From assembly GCF_947493425.1 (NCBI RefSeq), contig NZ_CANLRP010000096.1:1-32785 (forward strand): a stretch of DNA of 32,785 nucleotides, in the 5' to 3' direction. Positions 31,729 through 32,785 of this stretch are shown here, piece by piece. The position numbers and the translations under genes were made by a program. The notes below the pieces were generated by a model. It was not told the DNA's origin. It worked only from the letters and a program-made list of their open reading frames with translations, and did not search any database. Source of the DNA: an uncultured Microscilla sp. (lineage in GTDB: Bacteria; Bacteroidota; Bacteroidia; Cytophagales; Microscillaceae). Position 1 is the stretch's first letter. Each line of letters begins with the position of its first letter.

Positions 31729-32595
31729 CTAACCACTCAACCCCACTGCTTTTATCATTCTATCTTTACCAAATAAATCTTTGCGTACTTCTACCTGCCG
31801 AAACCCTTGCTGTTCTATCATTGCCTTGGTGATGACTCCAAACTGTTCGTTGATTTCAAAATAGAGCGCGCCTTGGGGTTTCAGTTTTTGTCGGGCAACC
31901 TGAGTAATTGCTTCATAAAATAATAAAGGCTCATTTTGAGGCACAAACAAGGCAAGGGCAGGTTCGTGTTTTAGTACATTTTCGTGCATTTGAGCTTGCT
32001 CATCAGGGGTGACATAAGGCGGATTACTTACAATAACGTCTAACGATTGATCGGCAAAATGAGTAAATGAAGGGGTTAAAATATCATGTACTATCCATTG
32101 AATATTTACTTTATTTAAGGCTGCATTTTGCTGGGCAATGGTAAGTGCCTCAGGTGATACATCGAGTGCATTTACTTGAGTCTGAGGCATGTTTTTAGCA
32201 AGTGTTACCGCAATACAACCGCTTCCGGTACCTATATCCAGCAAAGTAAGGGGCTGGTCTTGGAAGTCTTGTATGATCCAGGCAACCAGTTCTTCGGTTT
32301 CGGGACGCGGAATAAGCACCCCCGGCTTTACCCAAAAGGGCAAACCATAAAACTCGGCTTGTTTTATTATGTATTGAATAGGTTCATATTGCTGGAGACG
32401 TCTTAGGGCATTGTTGAACACCTGTAGCACTTGCGGGGTTGTTTGGATGGGCTGATTTACCAAAACCTGCATTTTGTTCAACTGAAACAGGTGCTCTAGT
32501 AGTAAGAAAGCCATAGATTGGGCTTCGGTAGCAGGGTAATAAGGCAATAGTGCTTGGCGACACTGATCAAACAATTGTTTGGCTTCTTTATTCAT
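31729..32595 (-). CDS. prmC: Peptide chain release factor N5-glutamine methyltransferase
   Basis: 288 aa, typical for PrmC/HemK, which methylates the GGQ glutamine of release factors RF1 and RF2 using SAM. An N-terminal helical domain (1-75) is followed by the Rossmann methyltransferase domain with motif I L-D-I-G-T-G-S-G-C-I-A (about 119-129), L-I-P-R-P-E-T-E-E-L (94-103), and the substrate-glutamine-binding N-P-P-Y at 191-194. The start is ATG 32595. A well-spaced Bacteroidota promoter (TTG-N19-TAnnTTTG) lies 30 bp upstream. The gene converges on cobS. Confidence 0.96.
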   Translation of the reverse strand: MNKEAKQLFDQCRQALLPYYPATEAQSMAFLLLEHLFQLNKMQVLVNQPIQTTPQVLQVFNNALRRLQQYEPIQYIIKQAEFYGLPFWVKPGVLIPRPETEELVAWIIQDFQDQPLTLLDIGTGSGCIAVTLAKNMPQTQVNALDVSPEALTIAQQNAALNKVNIQWIVHDILTPSFTHFADQSLDVIVSNPPYVTPDEQAQMHENVLKHEPALALFVPQNEPLLFYEAITQVARQKLKPQGALYFEINEQFGVITKAMIEQQGFRQVEVRKDLFGKDRMIKAVGLSG

Positions 32596-32624
32596 AGTAT
32601 TTATTGAGACTTGCTTTTGGCAGG

Positions 32625-32654
32625 CAAAAATAGTTGGAAAGAGGTTAATAGCAA
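32625..32654 (-). promoter_or_regulatory. prmC promoter of the Bacteroidota type
   Basis: On the minus strand TTG (32654-32652), 19 bp, then TATTTTTG (32632-32625) matches the TTG-N19-TAnnTTTG consensus. The -7 element is 29 bp from the start codon, leaving a leader of roughly 20-25 nt. Confidence 0.5.
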
Positions 32655-32713
32655 TGTGTTAGATCAAGTTGCTGATTTTTTTATTTGATTACGGCAGGTT
32701 TGCGGTAACTAAA

Positions 32714-32759
32714 GCAAAAAAAGCGTAAAGATGATTAAATCTCTACGCTTTTTATTTTT
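32714..32759. terminator. Intrinsic terminator near the right edge
   Basis: AAAAAGCGTA-a-AGAT (32718-32732) pairs with ATCT-c-TACGCTTTTT (32739-32753), one mismatch, with T-runs on both strands. Because prmC reads away from it, it most likely ends a minus-strand gene lying beyond the window. Confidence 0.6.
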
Positions 32760-32785
32760 TCGAAGGTTCAATAATTTTATTGCAT

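Overview
The window looks like chromosomal DNA from a Bacteroidota (Cytophagales-type) bacterium. This rests on moderate-to-low GC, several upstream matches to the Bacteroidota -7 element TAnnTTTG (one with a proper TTG-N19 partner), and family content typical of the phylum: a PD40/OmpA protein, a GIN-domain lipoprotein (DUF2807), a DUF2911 protein, a fused SpmA-SpmB protein and a DbpA-type DEAD-box helicase. A marine Microscilla-like organism would fit, but the species is a guess. There are no rRNA or tRNA genes, no CRISPR array and no intact transposon.

Layout. 1-2900: two small SpoIIAA/STAS-like paralogues flank an MFS transporter. 2900-3450: a gene-free stretch with a REP-like palindromic element. 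3446-6728: two cell-envelope genes on the minus strand (PD40-OmpA protein, GIN-domain lipoprotein), separated by about 600 bp that may hold a small RNA. 6790-9126: an ADP-ribosylglycohydrolase convergent with an AAA+ ATPase. 9234-12787: a tandemly duplicated two-gene unit, each with an erythromycin-esterase-like exported protein (A) followed by a protein starting with an x-NALEQ-x motif (B). B1 survives only as a 28-codon stub, and A1 and A2 share a nearly identical 162-bp block. 12845-13789: an unrecognised protein.

13970-19415 is the most interesting part: acyl carrier protein, cytochrome P450, MBOAT acyltransferase, SGNH (DltD-like) protein and acyl-CoA/ACP ligase-like enzyme, all on the plus strand, the first four tightly packed or overlapping and the whole closed by a strong bidirectional terminator. 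Four components parallel the Dlt D-alanylation system (ligase, carrier, MBOAT, SGNH), but the ligase is of fatty-acyl type and a P450 is inserted between carrier and membrane transferase. My inference is a pathway in which an acyl chain is held on the carrier, oxidised there by the P450, and passed through the MBOAT/SGNH pair to an extracytoplasmic acceptor.

19499-23401 (minus strand): a TPR membrane protein, a TPR-PrsW intramembrane protease, a decayed TPR paralogue and the SpmAB fusion. 23751-26295: a DUF2911 protein, a secreted lipase-like lipoprotein and a GNAT acetyltransferase. 26644-30375: a SulP permease and a DEAD-box helicase with a long structured leader. 30790-32595: cobS and prmC, convergent, with a possible 46-aa ORF between them.
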